Origin: an uncultured bacterium
GTDB taxonomy: Bacteria; CSSED10-310; CALFER01
Length of the DNA stretch: 44,657 bases
NCBI GenBank assembly: GCA_937951895.1
Contig: CALFER010000030.1
Location: 1 to 44,657, forward strand
Direction: 5' to 3'
Shown: positions 1-7,881 of the stretch, piece by piece
How the letters are laid out: every line of letters begins with the position of its first letter
How positions within the stretch are numbered: the stretch's first letter is position 1
The notes under the pieces: model-generated
What the model saw: only the letters and a program-made list of their open reading frames with translations
The model's database searches: none
What the model was told of the DNA's origin: nothing
Program-made: the position numbers and the translations under genes

Positions 1-2
1 AC

Positions 3-332
3 ACTCCGACGAATACGCCGCCGCCCGCCACAGCAACCCCGACGCGGACACCGACGATGGCTCCGAATACACCGACGCCTACCCGCACACCGACATCCGC
101 CCCCAGCACGCCGACGCCGACATCGACCCCCACGACAGTACCGAATACGCCGACCCCGACAGCCACGCAGACTCCGGTTCCGGTGACGCCGACCCCGACG
201 AATACCCCGGCCCCCGGCACACCAACCCCGACTCCGACACCTCAACCGGTGCCTTCGTCCGGATCGACCGGCCTGGCCATCATGATTCTGGTGGTCAGCG
301 CGTTGATTCTCCTGCGCCACGCGAAGCGGTAA
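3..332 (+). CDS. C-terminal end of an exported Pro-Thr-rich protein with a C-terminal membrane helix (5' truncated by the window edge)
   Basis: The frame is open from the first bases of the window, so this is the 3' end of a longer gene. The ATG at 57 lies inside the repeat and is not a real start. About 80 residues are Thr-Pro repeats (TPT, PTRTPT, NTPTPT), a stiff extracellular linker. They are followed by QPVPSSGSTG, a hydrophobic helix of about 16 residues (LAIMILVVSALILL) and a basic tail RHAKR. Short motif, helix and basic tail together resemble tripartite sorting signals such as PEP-CTERM. The same arrangement, starting with the same QPVP, ends the gene at 14918-17713. The N-terminal functional domain lies outside the window, so the activity is unknown. 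A strong terminator follows at 363-401. Confidence 0.75.
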   Translation, partial: TPTNTPPPATATPTRTPTMAPNTPTPTRTPTSAPSTPTPTSTPTTVPNTPTPTATQTPVPVTPTPTNTPAPGTPTPTPTPQPVPSSGSTGLAIMILVVSALILLRHAKR

Positions 333-362
333 TCCGCGACGGCTTTTCGAGATGACGGTTCA

Positions 363-401
363 CCATGCGCGGAAGACCTTCCTTCCGCGCATGGTTTTTT
401 T
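363..401 (+). terminator. Rho-independent terminator
   Basis: A perfect 13-bp stem (363-375 pairs with 382-394) encloses a 6-nt loop and is followed directly by seven T residues (395-401). It ends transcription of the Pro-Thr gene that stops at 332. It also overlaps the upstream start candidates of the next gene, which argues for a start downstream of it. Confidence 0.9.
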
Positions 402-408
402 GATCGCT

Positions 409-1062
409 GTGTTCTCCCGGTGCCGTCTTTCATTCACCACCGCCACGCTCATCTGTCTGATGACGATTTCCTGTCCCCTCATCCAGGCCACTCCAACACC
501 GGCCGACACCCCCTCCCCGACGCCGACTCGAACGATCACACCCACACGCACGGCCACCAGCCCCCCTCCCACAGTGGAACCGACGATCGAACCCACTTCT
601 CCGCCGTCACCCCCTCCGAGCCCAACGCCGACGCCGAGTCCTCCGCCGTCCGCGACCATGCATCCTACGGAGTCTCCGATTCCGACTCCATCGCCGACTC
701 CTCCTCCGTCCGAAGTGTCCGTTCGCCTGAATCTGTCTCAGTCACGCTTCTTCCCGGCCGACTCCTTCGATCTCGATGCACACCTCACAAACCCGGGGCC
801 TGCGGCATGGGCAGAACAACCCCTTGCGGTCGCTCTGGATCTTCTGGGAGTGTTCTACTTCTATCCTCAATGGACCACCGGTTTTCAGACCGCACCCATC
901 TCCATGCCACCCGGAGAGCTGGCTATCGAACTGCTCCGATTCGACTGGCCGGGCGGGGTCGGTCACGGAGGTCCTGCAGTGATTTACGGGGCGATGCTGA
1001 CCCGAGATCTTTCCGGGATTCTGGGTCAGTGGGATTCAGTCGAATTCGATTGGGAGGAGTGA
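409..1062 (+). CDS. Exported protein: signal peptide, Pro-Thr/Pro-Ser linker and conserved WPxG C-terminal domain
   Basis: The frame is open from 352, but the ATGs at 352 and 391 precede or lie within the terminator hairpin. The GTG at 409 gives a conventional signal peptide: FSRCRLS, hydrophobic TATLICLM, then PLIQA. No start has a clear Shine-Dalgarno, so the start is uncertain. After cleavage come about 75 residues of Thr-Pro and Pro-Ser repeats. The rest (about 715-1059) is one copy of the C-terminal domain shared by six genes in this window, with FFPADSFDLDAHLTNPG, LDLLGVFYFYP, FDWPGGVG, YGAMLTRDLSGILG and the ending FDWEE. There is no catalytic module, so the protein is essentially a linker plus this domain. 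It overlaps the convergent SGNH gene by 37 bp. Function unknown; a cell-surface or secreted location is inferred. Confidence 0.72.
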   Translation: MFSRCRLSFTTATLICLMTISCPLIQATPTPADTPSPTPTRTITPTRTATSPPPTVEPTIEPTSPPSPPPSPTPTPSPPPSATMHPTESPIPTPSPTPPPSEVSVRLNLSQSRFFPADSFDLDAHLTNPGPAAWAEQPLAVALDLLGVFYFYPQWTTGFQTAPISMPPGELAIELLRFDWPGGVGHGGPAVIYGAMLTRDLSGILGQWDSVEFDWEE

Positions 1063-2345
1063 GCGGCATCCAAAATGCGGGGAATCCGTTCCGTCAACAG
1101 TTCGGCGAGGCACGCGTGTCCCCTTGCATTGAGATGTGTGTCGAACTTTCCATAGAGAATCTCGCCATGAGCAGCCGAATCCTGGAACGCCGGGATCGGG
1201 TCGATGAATGCGGTATCATGCGAGACGCACCATTCCTGCAACAGTTCCCGGAGGGAATCCACAGACGCCGTCAGGTTCTCATGGAATGCCCTGTCGGACG
1301 GTTCCGAGTGTTGCGAAGGACGTCTCAGCGCGGTCCTGAGGGTTTCCTCCGGATGCGAATCCAGAATGGAATCGATGTAAATATGGGCTTTATCCGGCAT
1401 CAGCATCACCGCGAAGGATACGCCGGCTTCACGGCACCGCTGCGACATTTCACTCAGATCCTTCAACAGAAGCGGGTATCCGGGATTTGCCTTCCATTCC
1501 GATTTGGTCCGTACAATTCGTCTGAAATAGTCATTCCCGATGTACCCGGTCCGGTTCTCGGCCAACCGAACCTCCGGATATGCGAAAACCGACCTGCCTT
1601 CCCTCGGACGGTTGAACTTCAGCTCCAGAACGCCTTTGCCATATCGAACCAGATTGAACAGGATCGAACGGTTTTTCGCGGGGATGATCGTCCGCAGAAA
1701 CTGGGTGTATGTCAGTCCGGACAGTTTCCAACTCTCGTAAGTTTCCCGATCATCGATATCGTTCGATTCGAAGATCGAGACGATGATCAGTTCGGGAGAG
1801 TTTCGGAAAGCATGGCGTTTCATCAGTGTCAGATACTGGGCGGAGCAGTAGGTTGAGGTTGCCAGAGTCCTGATTCTCCATGGTCGAGTGTTTTTCTGAC
1901 AGTAAAACAAATCGTCGTCGGCCACACCAATAGCCTCGATCATCGAATCGCCGATCATGATGACCCGGTCTGAATCACCGGCGCATGGGTTTCGGAAGCC
2001 GTCGGCATCATAGGACAGAGACACGAGTGTATAATCGGAATCGGTCAGGGAGGACAGATTGTATTGATACACGAGATCGCCGATGTAGCGACACTGAGAC
2101 TTTGAAAAGGGCTCATACCGGAACCCAAGATCCTCGTCCAGCGCGAGTCCCGGAATGCTGCGATCGAACAGGTACAGTCCGTAGTATGGAAAGTAGCTCC
2201 GGATGGTCTCGGGAATGAGTTCAGGAAACAATCGAAACCCGATTTCGATGCATGCAATTGATGTGAGGAACGAGAGAATCAGGGCGGTAATTTTGTGTCG
2301 CAGTTCGATGGCGTGCGCAACGGAAGGGTTGCCGGTCTTGGACAT
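1026..2345 (-). CDS. Membrane-anchored SGNH/GDSL-type hydrolase
   Basis: 439 residues. An N-terminal hydrophobic segment (about 20-37, ITALILSFLTSIACIEIGF) probably anchors it in the membrane. The SGNH block I is visible as MIGDSMIEAIGV, with the nucleophile Ser in GDS. Near the C-terminus HLNARGHACLAELL carries the block V His, and FESND is a plausible block III. This fits single-domain SGNH hydrolases that add or remove acyl groups on extracytoplasmic polysaccharides or lipids, including AlgX/AlgJ-like enzymes; the substrate cannot be read from the sequence. The gene is alone on its strand between the PspC/sigma operon and the convergent exported protein, whose 3' end it overlaps by 37 bp. 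The ATG at 2345 has no obvious Shine-Dalgarno. Confidence 0.78.
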   Translation of the reverse strand: MSKTGNPSVAHAIELRHKITALILSFLTSIACIEIGFRLFPELIPETIRSYFPYYGLYLFDRSIPGLALDEDLGFRYEPFSKSQCRYIGDLVYQYNLSSLTDSDYTLVSLSYDADGFRNPCAGDSDRVIMIGDSMIEAIGVADDDLFYCQKNTRPWRIRTLATSTYCSAQYLTLMKRHAFRNSPELIIVSIFESNDIDDRETYESWKLSGLTYTQFLRTIIPAKNRSILFNLVRYGKGVLELKFNRPREGRSVFAYPEVRLAENRTGYIGNDYFRRIVRTKSEWKANPGYPLLLKDLSEMSQRCREAGVSFAVMLMPDKAHIYIDSILDSHPEETLRTALRRPSQHSEPSDRAFHENLTASVDSLRELLQEWCVSHDTAFIDPIPAFQDSAAHGEILYGKFDTHLNARGHACLAELLTERIPRILDAAHSSQSNSTESH

Positions 2346-2492
2346 TCATTCTGTAAATCAGATTCTGCAGGTTTTGGCAACCATCCGGAGTCAACCATTC
2401 CAATCGGTTGACGCATGTCGGATGTTCTGCGGATCCCGGGATTTTGCCGCCCGAAACCTAGCTGAACCCTTTTCGTCGCTCGCGATATCAGA

Positions 2493-2804
2493 CTACGGCG
2501 AGTTCATCGCGGGTCCGTCGTTTTCGTCAGGCATGATGAACCACAGGGCGAGATAGATCACGATGCCCCAGCCGCCGAAGAAGGTCAGGACGATGAAAGC
2601 GAGTCTTAAAATGGTGACGGGCAGGGCGAATTGAACGGCCAGTCCCGAACAGACTCCGGCGATCTTGCCGTGTCGACGTTTCCGGGTCCAGCCCTGGAGG
2701 TAGCGATTCCGGTCGAGTGTGCTGCCGCAGAAACGGCACTTCACTGCATCCGCCAGAATAGTCTCCGCACAATACGGACACTGCTTTTTCGATTCTTGAT
2801 TCAT
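2493..2804 (-). CDS. Zinc-ribbon plus PspC-domain membrane protein (copy 1)
   Basis: 103 residues from the ATG at 2804, preceded by GGAG. Its ATGA overlaps the stop of the anti-sigma gene, so it is translationally coupled. The N-terminus has a zinc ribbon of two CxxC knuckles (CPYCAE and CRFCGS). The rest is a PspC domain with a cytoplasmic basic segment (RKRRHGKIAGVCSGLA) and two hydrophobic stretches, ending in LALWFIMP, which is typical of the family. PspC proteins sense or transmit envelope stress, and the zinc ribbon could serve protein contact or redox sensing. It is the last gene of the minus-strand operon that runs from 4367. A paralogue opens the same operon (3948-4367), so the sigma/anti-sigma pair sits between two PspC proteins. 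Confidence 0.88.
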   Translation of the reverse strand: MNQESKKQCPYCAETILADAVKCRFCGSTLDRNRYLQGWTRKRRHGKIAGVCSGLAVQFALPVTILRLAFIVLTFFGGWGIVIYLALWFIMPDENDGPAMNSP

Positions 2805-3280
2805 GAGGATATCTCCGATGTGTGCCCGGTCAGCCTCCATCCGGCTAGGATCGGCAAAGAGCAGTAGACGAGTCCCGATATTCCGACGGCGCCCGTGATG
2901 AACATGCCGATCACGATCCAGGCGACGGTCGGAGAGATCACTGAAGCGATGAGATTAAAAAGGATGGAACCCCAGAAAAAATTGATGGCAAAAACGATCG
3001 GCAGACAGAACAGGCCGATCCCGAACAGCCCGAATCCGATACGGCGGCTCTGGCGACGGATCAATTCCCGGCGCAGGCGGGTTCCGAGATCGTTTATGAA
3101 TTCCGGAGACGGTCCGGGGATCGGGTGTGCGGCGATCAGGGTATCCACCACCGGTCCGAGATTGTTCAGGCGTTTTCGGCAATCCGGGCAATGTTCGAGA
3201 TGCGCTTCGAAGGCAGGGGACAACTCGCGACGGGGTTGTCGTTCGATCCAGTTGTCAAACAAAGGGCACAGTTGCTTCAT
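2801..3280 (-). CDS. Zinc-binding anti-sigma factor with transmembrane helices
   Basis: 159 residues. The N-terminal part has the ZAS signature of zinc anti-sigma factors, H-x3-C-x2-C (HLEHCPDC, about residues 27-34), with an upstream Cys (MKQLCPLF) as fourth ligand. From about residue 85 there are two to three hydrophobic helices (GLFGIGLFCLPIVFAINFF; SPTVAWIVIGMFITGAVGI), which anchor the sigma-binding domain at the inner membrane. It starts at 3280 as ATGA overlapping the stop of the ECF sigma gene, the usual layout for a cognate pair. It most likely sequesters the sigma factor encoded just upstream until an envelope or redox signal arrives. Confidence 0.9.
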   Translation of the reverse strand: MKQLCPLFDNWIERQPRRELSPAFEAHLEHCPDCRKRLNNLGPVVDTLIAAHPIPGPSPEFINDLGTRLRRELIRRQSRRIGFGLFGIGLFCLPIVFAINFFWGSILFNLIASVISPTVAWIVIGMFITGAVGISGLVYCSLPILAGWRLTGHTSEISS

Positions 3281-3885
3281 TTTCCCGTCTCCTTCCGGAT
3301 CGTCTCCCGCATTTTTTCCATTGCCAGATTGAGCCGACTCTTGACGGTTCCTTCCGGAATCCCCAGCACCACGGCGATTTCATCGGACGTCATCCCGTCA
3401 AAGTACTTGAGCACAACGACTGCCCGCAGTTTCGGAGACAGGTGCGTCAGCAAGTGGTGCGCATCCAGCGCGTCGGTGCCGTCCCGATTCCTGGGATCCG
3501 GGAAATCGACCTGCCCGATCCCCTCGTCATCCGTTGTCGGCCTGGCTCGGAAAATCCGCCGGATCCGTTCATAGCGCAGATGATCCCGGCAGGTATTGAC
3601 GGCGATCCGGACCAGCCAGGGTGCGAGCGGTCGGTTGGGATCGAATCGTGCGGTATTCCGGATGATCCTCAACCAGGCGCTCTGCAGCACGTCTTCCGCT
3701 TCCGCCCTGACGCCCGTCATCCTTAACAGGATCTGAAACAGTCGTCCGGAATAGAGTTGAACGATCTGCGGAATGACATCGGGGTCACCTTGAGCGAACC
3801 GTCGTGCGAGAATCTGTTCGGAATCGATCAGCCCAGTGTTCACCCACCGTTCCCTGCTCCGGTCCGCGACAACCGCATCCGTCAT
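3277..3885 (-). CDS. ECF (extracytoplasmic function) RNA polymerase sigma factor
   Basis: Region 2 is clear (LYSGRLFQILLRMTG, then AEDVLQSAWLRIIRN), followed by a linker with RYERIRRIFRARP. Region 4 has MTSDEIAVVLGIPEGTVKSR, the helix-turn-helix that reads the -35 element. The frame is open to an ATG at 3954 (225 residues). The ATG at 3885 gives 202 residues, nearer the family norm, and I prefer it; neither has a strong ribosome site, and 3915 is another option. The upstream PspC gene stops at 3948, so the longest form would overlap it. With the overlapping anti-sigma gene it forms a typical autoregulated stress module, probably for the envelope because both flanking genes encode PspC domains. 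Confidence 0.92.
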   Translation of the reverse strand: MTDAVVADRSRERWVNTGLIDSEQILARRFAQGDPDVIPQIVQLYSGRLFQILLRMTGVRAEAEDVLQSAWLRIIRNTARFDPNRPLAPWLVRIAVNTCRDHLRYERIRRIFRARPTTDDEGIGQVDFPDPRNRDGTDALDAHHLLTHLSPKLRAVVVLKYFDGMTSDEIAVVLGIPEGTVKSRLNLAMEKMRETIRKETGK

Positions 3886-3947
3886 CAGACGCTCGCTGCG
3901 CAGCCCGAATTCCATAGCAGGCCTAACGATAGCAGAAAGTACCATGA

Positions 3948-4367
3948 TCAGCATCCCGATTCGGACGATGGGGTGGTTGACGCCGGCGGTGCTGCGGGCG
4001 GGCAGGGAGGAGTCGGATCTTTTCGCAGGGAATCGAACGCATTCGAGATACTCGAGATGATCCGTTCGAGCGGGCTGGTTCCCCTCATGTTAAAGGGGGT
4101 CAGGATCCAGATTGCGAAGTAAGCCGCGAGACCGAAGCCCTGCATGATCGTCGTGATCACGAACAACACGCGCCAGGCGACGACAGGGATCGATGTATGG
4201 GCTGCGAGAAGCGATGCGACGCCGAGAAACTTCCGGCCCGGCAGGTTGCGATACCAGTCGGATGTCTCGGCTACCGACGATAGATTGCTGCGGCAATACC
4301 GGCACCGAACGGCTTCCGCTTTGATTTCTTCGAAACAGTACGGACATTTTTTGTGATCTGAGTTCAT
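3948..4367 (-). CDS. Zinc-ribbon plus PspC-domain membrane protein (copy 2), first gene of the sigma-factor operon
   Basis: 139 residues from the ATG at 4367, fixed by a perfect AAGGAGG eight bases upstream. The N-terminal zinc ribbon is CPYCFE...CRYCRS. The PspC domain follows (WYRNLPGRKFLGVASLLAAH, then a hydrophobic WRVLFVITTI and FAIWILTPFNM). A 40-residue Pro/Ser-rich cytoplasmic tail is absent from copy 1. The glycine and cysteine pattern of the PspC core is less conserved than in copy 1. The gene heads an operon running to 2493 and is divergent from the histidine kinase at 4506. The 138-bp gap should hold both promoters, but I see no convincing ECF-type -35/-10 pair. Confidence 0.85.
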   Translation of the reverse strand: MNSDHKKCPYCFEEIKAEAVRCRYCRSNLSSVAETSDWYRNLPGRKFLGVASLLAAHTSIPVVAWRVLFVITTIMQGFGLAAYFAIWILTPFNMRGTSPLERIISSISNAFDSLRKDPTPPCPPAAPPASTTPSSESGC

Positions 4368-4505
4368 GTTTCCTCCTTGAAGCGTCACTTCCGCTTCCTG
4401 TCCATCCATACGACCGGATCTGCAGCATCGTTCGGTGGTTTTTTTGTCTCGCCTCGCGCCGGATCCATTTGACAGGATGCACTGCCAGCGATAGGCTCCC
4501 GGTTC

Positions 4506-6353
4506 ATGGCATTTCATGGATCACTCCGCAGGAAAATCTTCTTCGGTTACATCGGCGCTCTGCTCATCGTATTCGCGATCCTGTTGTGGGCCTTCCAGGG
4601 TTTGGTGTCCATCGGGAAATCCAGTTCGGGAATCATCACCGAGAATCTGGCCAGTATCCGACTTGCTTTCCGCATGATCGCTCTCGTTGAAAGCCAGGAC
4701 AACGCCCTCCTCATGACCCTGCTTGGCCATCACGATCAGGGGCGCAAATCGTTTCTGGAAAATCAGATCCTGTTCCTTGAAGCGCTCGGACGAGCCCGTA
4801 GCAATGTGACGGTCCCGGGCGAAAAGGAAGTGATCGAAGAACTCGATGGGTGCTACCGTGAATACATCGAGATCAAGGAACGGGTGGATCATTTGGTGCA
4901 GCAGGATCGCGAGGCGGGTCGGGAGTTGTATCTGTCGGAAATCAAACCGGCGTCCGCGAAACTGAAGGAAAAGTGCGAGGCGCTTCAATTGCTCAACGAA
5001 CGAGCGATCGAGAGGGCGAGTCGGCGAGCGGAAGACATCCTGAATCAGTCGACCTGGTCGATGAGTTTTCTCGGGATAGCTGCCATTTTGCTCGGATTCG
5101 TTTTCAGCATCGCGATTTCCTCCATCATCGTCAAACCGCTGGAGACCATCAGTAATGCGGCACAGCGGATTGCGGACGGGGATTACAATGTCGAGGTTCC
5201 GGTCAGGGCGCACGATGAAATCGGTATCCTCGGGCGCGAGTTCAATACCATGACCCGCAGGCTGGCCGCCTATCAGGAAATGAACGTCGAACAGATGCTT
5301 GCCGAGAAAACCAAGTGGGAAGCCATTATCCGCAACATCGATGACGGGATCATCGTGATCGATGCCGTCTGTCAGATCATGGAGATCAATACCGCGGCAC
5401 TTGAAGCGCTCGACATGAAAAATCGCTCCGTGAAAAACCTGCACTTCCTCCAGGTCGTACCCTCCGAAACGTTGCTCGGATTCCTTAAAAACACCATCGA
5501 ACACGGGAGTCCACCCGAGATTGAATCCGGGCGGAATGTCATTACCATAACGCTCGATGACCAGCGACGATTTCATTATCTGTTCTCGATTACACCGCTG
5601 CGGTCGAAATCCGGAATGGTGTCCGGAGCGGTGCTTCTGTTGAAGGATGTCACCAAACTCAAGGAGCTGGATGAACTAAAAAGCGAATTCGTCATGATCG
5701 CCTCGCATGAACTCCGGACTCCTCTGACATCGATCGGTATGAGTATCGATCTGCTGTTGGAAAAAACGATGCTGAAACTCGATTTGAACGAGATCACGCT
5801 GTTGAAGGCGGCACAGGAAGACACCCTCCGCTTGAAGGCTCTCGTCAATGATTTGCTGGACTTGTCGAAGATCGAAGCCGGCAAGATCGAACTGGAACTC
5901 GAACCGGTCCGCATCGACTCTGTCTTCCGCAAGGTTTCCTCCATTTTGAAACCGCAGACCGATGAACGGAAAATCGAGTTTTCTGCAGATCCGGTCGAGG
6001 CTCTTCCCATGATCCGAGCCGACGAGACCAAGATCACCTGGGTTCTCAACAACCTCGTGTCCAACGCCATGCGGTACACGCCGCCGGGCGGGTTCATCCG
6101 GATGAGTGCACGGGTTGCGGGTCCTTACATGCATGTGTCGGTTGAAGATAATGGATCGGGGATCCCGCTTGAGTATCAGAGCAAGGTGTTCGACAAATTC
6201 GTCAAGGTCAAGGACGATAAGCACGTTTCGGGCAGCGGGCTGGGGTTGGCGATCTGCAAGGAGATGGTGAAGGCGCATGGAGGGACGATCTGGGTGGACA
6301 GTGTACCGGGCAGAGGGAGCACTTTCACTTTCACGATGCCTGTTGTACAGTGA
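4506..6353 (+). CDS. Transmembrane sensor histidine kinase (4-helix sensor, HAMP, PAS, HisKA, HATPase)
   Basis: 615 residues. TM1 is at about 15-37, followed by a periplasmic helical sensor region of about 150 residues with heptad character and TM2 at about 184-206 (SFLGIAAILLGFVFSIAISS). A HAMP domain (VKPLETISNAAQRIADGDY) and a PAS domain (about 275-375) come next. HisKA has the phospho-acceptor His401 in ASHELRTPLTSI. The ATPase domain shows the N box (NNLVSNAMRYTPPG), the G1 box (DNGSGIP) and the G2 box (SGSGLGLAI). This architecture is KinB-like. It opens a six-gene operon with a stand-alone receiver and a complete K+ uptake system, so the signal may be osmotic or ionic. The receiver gene 25 bp downstream is the obvious partner. 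Confidence 0.93.
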   Translation: MAFHGSLRRKIFFGYIGALLIVFAILLWAFQGLVSIGKSSSGIITENLASIRLAFRMIALVESQDNALLMTLLGHHDQGRKSFLENQILFLEALGRARSNVTVPGEKEVIEELDGCYREYIEIKERVDHLVQQDREAGRELYLSEIKPASAKLKEKCEALQLLNERAIERASRRAEDILNQSTWSMSFLGIAAILLGFVFSIAISSIIVKPLETISNAAQRIADGDYNVEVPVRAHDEIGILGREFNTMTRRLAAYQEMNVEQMLAEKTKWEAIIRNIDDGIIVIDAVCQIMEINTAALEALDMKNRSVKNLHFLQVVPSETLLGFLKNTIEHGSPPEIESGRNVITITLDDQRRFHYLFSITPLRSKSGMVSGAVLLLKDVTKLKELDELKSEFVMIASHELRTPLTSIGMSIDLLLEKTMLKLDLNEITLLKAAQEDTLRLKALVNDLLDLSKIEAGKIELELEPVRIDSVFRKVSSILKPQTDERKIEFSADPVEALPMIRADETKITWVLNNLVSNAMRYTPPGGFIRMSARVAGPYMHVSVEDNGSGIPLEYQSKVFDKFVKVKDDKHVSGSGLGLAICKEMVKAHGGTIWVDSVPGRGSTFTFTMPVVQ

Positions 6354-6378
6354 CGGCCTTGGAATGGGGAGGAGAACC

Positions 6379-6753
6379 ATGCAGACTCGGCATCTGTTGA
6401 TCGTCGATGATGAAAAAAACATCCGAATGACGCTGACACAATGTCTGGAAACACTCGGATATCAGGTCGATACTGCGCTCAACGGCGAAGAAGCGCTCGG
6501 GAAAATCGATCAGCAGGAGTATGATCTCGTCCTGCTGGATCTCAAGATGCCCGGCATCAGCGGCATGGAAGTCATCCGGCAGATCAGCGGGAAACGACCG
6601 GGTCTCAAGGTGATTGTGATCACTGCGCATGGAACGATCGAGACGGCCGTCGAGGCGATGAAGCTCGGGGCGGTCGATTTCGTGCAGAAACCGTTCGCTC
6701 CGCAGGAAATCCGGGAGCTTGTCCGTAAAGCGCTCGGTGCCACACACGGCTAG
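6379..6753 (+). CDS. Stand-alone response-regulator receiver domain
   Basis: 124 residues from the ATG at 6379, with GGGGAGGAG just upstream. The frame is open further 5', but that part overlaps the kinase gene. It is a complete REC domain: acidic pair DDE near the N-terminus, phospho-acceptor Asp54 in LLDLKMPG, the switch Thr in VITAHG and the conserved Lys in QKPFAP. The sequence most resembles receivers of NtrC-type regulators, but the protein ends right after the domain, with no AAA+ or DNA-binding part. Output must therefore be by protein contact or phosphotransfer. Its neighbours are the sensor kinase upstream and two RCK proteins and TrkH downstream. Confidence 0.92.
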   Translation: MQTRHLLIVDDEKNIRMTLTQCLETLGYQVDTALNGEEALGKIDQQEYDLVLLDLKMPGISGMEVIRQISGKRPGLKVIVITAHGTIETAVEAMKLGAVDFVQKPFAPQEIRELVRKALGATHG

Positions 6754-6763
6754 GTCATTTTTC

Positions 6764-7195
6764 ATGAAGAAAGATATCCTGTTCATCGTTGTGATCGGCT
6801 GCGGACGTCTCGGGGCGTATCTCGCCAATCGCCTCAGTGGCCAGGGCTGCAGCGTGGTCGTCATCGACCAGCATCAGGCGGCGTTCGATGGGCTGACGGT
6901 CGAATTCGGCGGCTTCCGGGTCGAGGGGGACTGCACGGAAGTCGCCGTCCTGAAACAGGCAAAAATCGAAAGGGCCGATATTGTCGTTGCCACAACCAAT
7001 GAGGACAACATCAATCTGATGGTGGCTCAGATCGCCCGTCAGGTTTTCAAGGTTCCGCGTGTGATTGCGCGGGTTTACCAACCCGAAAGGGAAACGGTCT
7101 ACCGGGTCATGGGGATCGAGACGATCTGTCCGACGACACTGGCCGGCGAACATCTTCTCGGGTTTATCCGATCCAATCCGTCTCATTCGGAATAG
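6764..7195 (+). CDS. TrkA-N (RCK_N) regulatory subunit of K+ uptake, N-domain only
   Basis: 143 residues from ATG 6764, ten bases after the receiver gene. It is a single Rossmann RCK_N domain: VIGCGRLGAYLANRL is an intact GxGxxG nucleotide loop, VVVIDQHQ has the Asp that contacts the ribose, and VEGDCTE is the TrkA-type loop. It lacks the RCK_C (TrkA_C) ligand domain, which is present in the next gene. RCK rings gate TrkH/KtrB channels in response to ATP/ADP or NAD(H), so this is probably the nucleotide-sensing half of a two-protein gate acting on the TrkH at 7882. Confidence 0.88.
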   Translation: MKKDILFIVVIGCGRLGAYLANRLSGQGCSVVVIDQHQAAFDGLTVEFGGFRVEGDCTEVAVLKQAKIERADIVVATTNEDNINLMVAQIARQVFKVPRVIARVYQPERETVYRVMGIETICPTTLAGEHLLGFIRSNPSHSE

Positions 7196-7218
7196 ACTCT
7201 CCGCAAAGGTGCATTGCC

Positions 7219-7881
7219 ATGAACATCGTGCTGATCGGCGGAAAAAAACTGGTTTACTTTCTCAGCAGGACGCTCATTTCAAAAGGGCATCGAGTCACGA
7301 TCATCAATGAAAACCATGATGAATGCGTCTGGCTGACCCGGCAACTCAACCTGACCGTCATTCACGGCGACGCGAGCAATCCCCGGATTCTCGAGGAAGC
7401 CGGCGTAGAAATGGCGGATGAAGTGCTGGCCATGACCCCCCGCGACGAAGATAATCTGGTGATCTGCCAACTCGCCCGGAATCACTTCAAGGTCAATCGA
7501 ACCCTTGCGATCGTCAATGATCCCGATCTGGAAGAAGTTTTCAAGGGATTCGGCATCACCGCCGTCTCCACCATCAACATCCTGGCGACCATCATCGAAC
7601 AACGGGCGCGATTCGACGACATCACCAATGTGATCCCGTTCGAGGAGGGGAAGGCGAATCTGACCGAAATCGTTCTGCACGCCGGTTCGCCGGTCGTCGG
7701 CAAACCCCTGATGTCGCTGGATCTGCCGCCCGATGCACTCATCGCCATGATCATCCGGAGGGGCGAACCGATCATTCCGAGGGGGCAGACGGTGCTTCTT
7801 CCCGAAGATCGTCTGGCGGTCATGACGTTGCCGGGCACACACGGACTCATGATCCGGACGCTGACCGGGGAGGCTGACTGA
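7219..7881 (+). CDS. trkA: TrkA family protein (RCK_N plus RCK_C) of K+ uptake
   Basis: 220 residues. The N-terminal RCK_N fold is recognisable (HRVTIINENHDEC, VIHGDASNPRILEEAG, DEVLAMTPRDEDNLV). Its glycine loop, however, reads IGGKKLVYFL, so the GxGxxG pattern is lost and dinucleotide binding is doubtful. The C-terminal RCK_C domain (about 145-215, LTEIVLHAGSPVVGKPL ... RGQTVLLPEDRLAVMT) is complete. Paired with the upstream RCK_N-only protein, which has the opposite set of intact features, it suggests a heteromeric ring in which one subunit binds nucleotide and the other carries the C-domain. The gene ends exactly where trkH begins. Confidence 0.9.
   Translation: MNIVLIGGKKLVYFLSRTLISKGHRVTIINENHDECVWLTRQLNLTVIHGDASNPRILEEAGVEMADEVLAMTPRDEDNLVICQLARNHFKVNRTLAIVNDPDLEEVFKGFGITAVSTINILATIIEQRARFDDITNVIPFEEGKANLTEIVLHAGSPVVGKPLMSLDLPPDALIAMIIRRGEPIIPRGQTVLLPEDRLAVMTLPGTHGLMIRTLTGEAD

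Noticed and set aside
420..1856. 478-codon plus-strand open frame
   Set aside because: It runs antisense through the SGNH hydrolase gene and out of frame through the Pro-Thr gene; there is no domain, signal peptide or ribosome site.
4521..5576. 351-codon minus-strand open frame
   Set aside because: Antisense to the histidine kinase, with no recognisable domain.
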